This document shows, in pieces, positions 62,654 through 64,000 of a DNA stretch of 64,000 nt. A program made the translations under genes and the position numbers. The notes beneath the pieces are model-generated. The model worked only from the letters and a program-made list of their open reading frames with translations. It had not been told where the DNA came from and searched no databases. The stretch's first letter is position 1. Every line of letters starts with the position of its first letter. Where the stretch lies: NCBI RefSeq assembly GCF_031010195.1, contig NZ_JAUAMC010000005.1, forward strand, positions 275,550-339,549. The letters run 5' to 3'. Source of the stretch: Halomonas sp. SpR8. Lineage in GTDB: Bacteria > Pseudomonadota > Gammaproteobacteria > Pseudomonadales > Halomonadaceae.

Positions 62654-64000
62654 CTATACCAGCGTTAACTCTTGCGTGGTGTTAACGCCCAACGTATCTG
62701 CACCGGGTTCGAGTGCATTCAGCGGAAGCAACGCATCACCTTCGAGACCATCCTCCTCTGTCTCGATACGATCCAGGCGATACCCCTCATCGACATACCA
62801 GTTGAAGACGGTGACACTATCCTCTCCCCCCGCGACAGCAATCGAAAGGTCATCCCCCGCTCGAGAAAAGCGTAGCGCCTGCAGGTCAATGTTTTCGAAA
62901 GAAAGCATATCGGGCTCATCATCGAAGGAGATATCATTGATGGTATCGTGACCATCGCCAGCACCGAAGACGTAGCGGTCGGCGCCATCGCCGCCAGCCA
63001 GGTAGTCATCACCCGATAAGCCTTGCAAGCTGTCCTCTCCTTTTCCACCTTTTAAGACATCATCTCCCTCGGTACCACGAAGCACCAATCCCATGGCCTC
63101 GAGCTGGCTCCCGCTCAACTCGCTGCCGCCATCGAGTTGGGCACGGCTGACCATACGGCTGTTAATCAGCGAGTCATTACTACTGATAGCACCAACAAAA
63201 GTAAGCGTATCATCGCCACTTACATGCAAGATAAGATCGCTCCCATCGCGACTCATCCACAGATCATCGGCCGTGACCCCCGCGCCTAACTTCAGCGTGT
63301 CACCGTAGCGACTAGACGTATAAACATAACTAGGCTGAACGACGGTGTCGTGGCCATCGCCTAGGTCAAACTCGATGACGTTGCCGTAACGGCCCAACTC
63401 CAAACGATCATCGCCGGCGCCGCCGTTGAAGATGCTGTCACGGGAGCTTGCTGAAACTCGTAACGTATCGTCGCCCGCGCCCCCTTCCAGCCGGTTGGTG
63501 CCACTGCCACCATCAAGGAGATCGTTCCCTTCACCACCCAACAGGTGGTCATTGCCACCGCCACCCAACAAACGGTCATCTCCTTCGTGACCGTTTAGGA
63601 TATCGCGCTCGCCCCAGCCAATCAGCTCATCCGTCGCCTCGCTACCGTGGCGCGTATAGAGCTGTTCGGCCAAGTCACTCCACATTTGCGTACTACCTTC
63701 GGCAAAACGGACCGTACTGAACAACTGGTAATTAGATGCCGTATCGTTTAGGCCATCCGGAGACGACAGCACGTCTTTCAAACGCAGGCTGTCGTCGCCG
63801 CTTCCTATATTTAAAATCAAATCGCTCCCATCGCGACTCATCCACAGATCATCGGCCGTGATCCCCGCGCCTAACTTCAGCGTGTCACCGTAGCGACTAG
63901 ACGTATAAACATAACTAGGCTGAACGACGGTGTCGTGGCCATCGCCTAGGTCAAACTCGATGACGTTGCCGTAACGGCCCAACTCCAAACGATCATCGCC
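62654..64000 (-). CDS. RTX calcium-binding secreted protein, C-terminal part (5' end beyond window)
   Basis: The last 448 residues are visible; the frame is open at base 64000, so there is no start in the window. Two blocks of glycine-aspartate nonapeptide repeats occur: about 134-180 (GHEGDDRLLGGGGNDHLLGG, GGAGDDTL) and 309-345 (GTEGDDVLKGGKGEDSLQGL, GGDGADRYVFG). These form calcium-binding beta-rolls. Haemolysin-type modules with RYGNVIEFDLGDGHDTVV appear twice. The C-terminal 60 residues are acidic and end in hydrophobic ELTLV, consistent with an uncleaved type I secretion signal. The catalytic or adhesive part lies outside. The adjacent T1SS operon is the likely exporter. Confidence 0.9.
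   Translation of the reverse strand, partial: GDDRLELGRYGNVIEFDLGDGHDTVVQPSYVYTSSRYGDTLKLGAGITADDLWMSRDGSDLILNIGSGDDSLRLKDVLSSPDGLNDTASNYQLFSTVRFAEGSTQMWSDLAEQLYTRHGSEATDELIGWGERDILNGHEGDDRLLGGGGNDHLLGGEGNDLLDGGSGTNRLEGGAGDDTLRVSASSRDSIFNGGAGDDRLELGRYGNVIEFDLGDGHDTVVQPSYVYTSSRYGDTLKLGAGVTADDLWMSRDGSDLILHVSGDDTLTFVGAISSNDSLINSRMVSRAQLDGGSELSGSQLEAMGLVLRGTEGDDVLKGGKGEDSLQGLSGDDYLAGGDGADRYVFGAGDGHDTINDISFDDEPDMLSFENIDLQALRFSRAGDDLSIAVAGGEDSVTVFNWYVDEGYRLDRIETEEDGLEGDALLPLNALEPGADTLGVNTTQELTLV
63236..63415 (-). repeat. 180-bp near-identical repeat, copy 1 (RTX gene)
   Basis: This copy and 63821-64000 differ at only one base over the 180 bp visible (a C/T near the middle), with a 585-bp (195-codon) spacing. 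It encodes the RYGNVIEFDLGDGHDTVV through LWMSRDGSD module. Confidence 0.92.
63821..64000 (-). repeat. 180-bp near-identical repeat, copy 2 (RTX gene)
   Basis: Second copy of the module at 63236-63415, reaching the window edge, so the true repeat unit is probably longer and may continue to the right. Confidence 0.92.

Overview
The window looks like chromosome of a moderately halophilic gammaproteobacterium of the Halomonas/Vreelandella group. This rests on Pseudomonas-like housekeeping synteny (argH-lptM-lysA-dapF-DUF484-xerC-yigB; hemC-hemD-hemX-hemY), on TRAP and TTT transporters, and on an aromatic catabolic island of a kind common in that family. The genus is inferred from gene content, not from a marker gene. 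I saw no rRNA, tRNA, CRISPR array, transposase or prophage gene.

1-17 kb is core genome: the end of a TRAP small permease, an EEP hydrolase, dsbA, cytochrome c4, engB, then the minus-strand run argH > lptM > lysA > dapF > DUF484 > xerC > yigB. A LOV-GGDEF-EAL light/c-di-GMP protein is divergent from hemCDXY. mscL follows, carrying a C-terminal zinc ribbon.

17.5-22.5 kb is tryptophan catabolism to anthranilate: kynU > arylformamidase > kynA, then an aromatic amino acid permease. A divergent Lrp-type kynR has a near-perfect operator palindrome in the shared promoter region. A 32-residue membrane micro-protein follows.

22.8-53 kb is a large aromatic-acid island. 4-Hydroxybenzoate enters through pobA/pobR. 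A mandelate/benzoylformate branch (mdlC, an aromatic aldehyde dehydrogenase, a ketopantoate-reductase-like gene) comes with a TRAP transporter and a second, orphan binding protein. Protocatechuate is degraded by pcaIJF-pcaDC(fused)-pcaHG and pcaB. A less understood module follows: cyclase-family hydrolase, 3-hydroxyacyl-CoA-dehydrogenase-like protein, AtoE-type permease, YciI protein, CatC-like muconolactone isomerase, SDR, family III CoA-transferase and a TctABC transporter. It ends at a PcaR/PcaU-type IclR regulator and a type II dehydroquinase.

The most informative signal is a recurrent operator, GTTCGC-N3-GCGAAC with a third half-site at a 19-bp offset. It lies 28-46 bp before pcaI, pcaB, the atoE-like gene, tctC and the TRAP dctP. 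A 33-bp perfect palindrome version precedes the IclR gene itself. This predicts that the whole island, including the uncharacterised module and two transporters, is one PcaR-type regulon.

53-64 kb holds hglS (2-oxoadipate to 2-hydroxyglutarate), a DUF72 protein, an NSS sodium symporter, a small basic protein, and a type I secretion operon (ABC > HlyD > TolC). Upstream of that operon is the C-terminus of a repeat-rich RTX protein that runs off the right edge.
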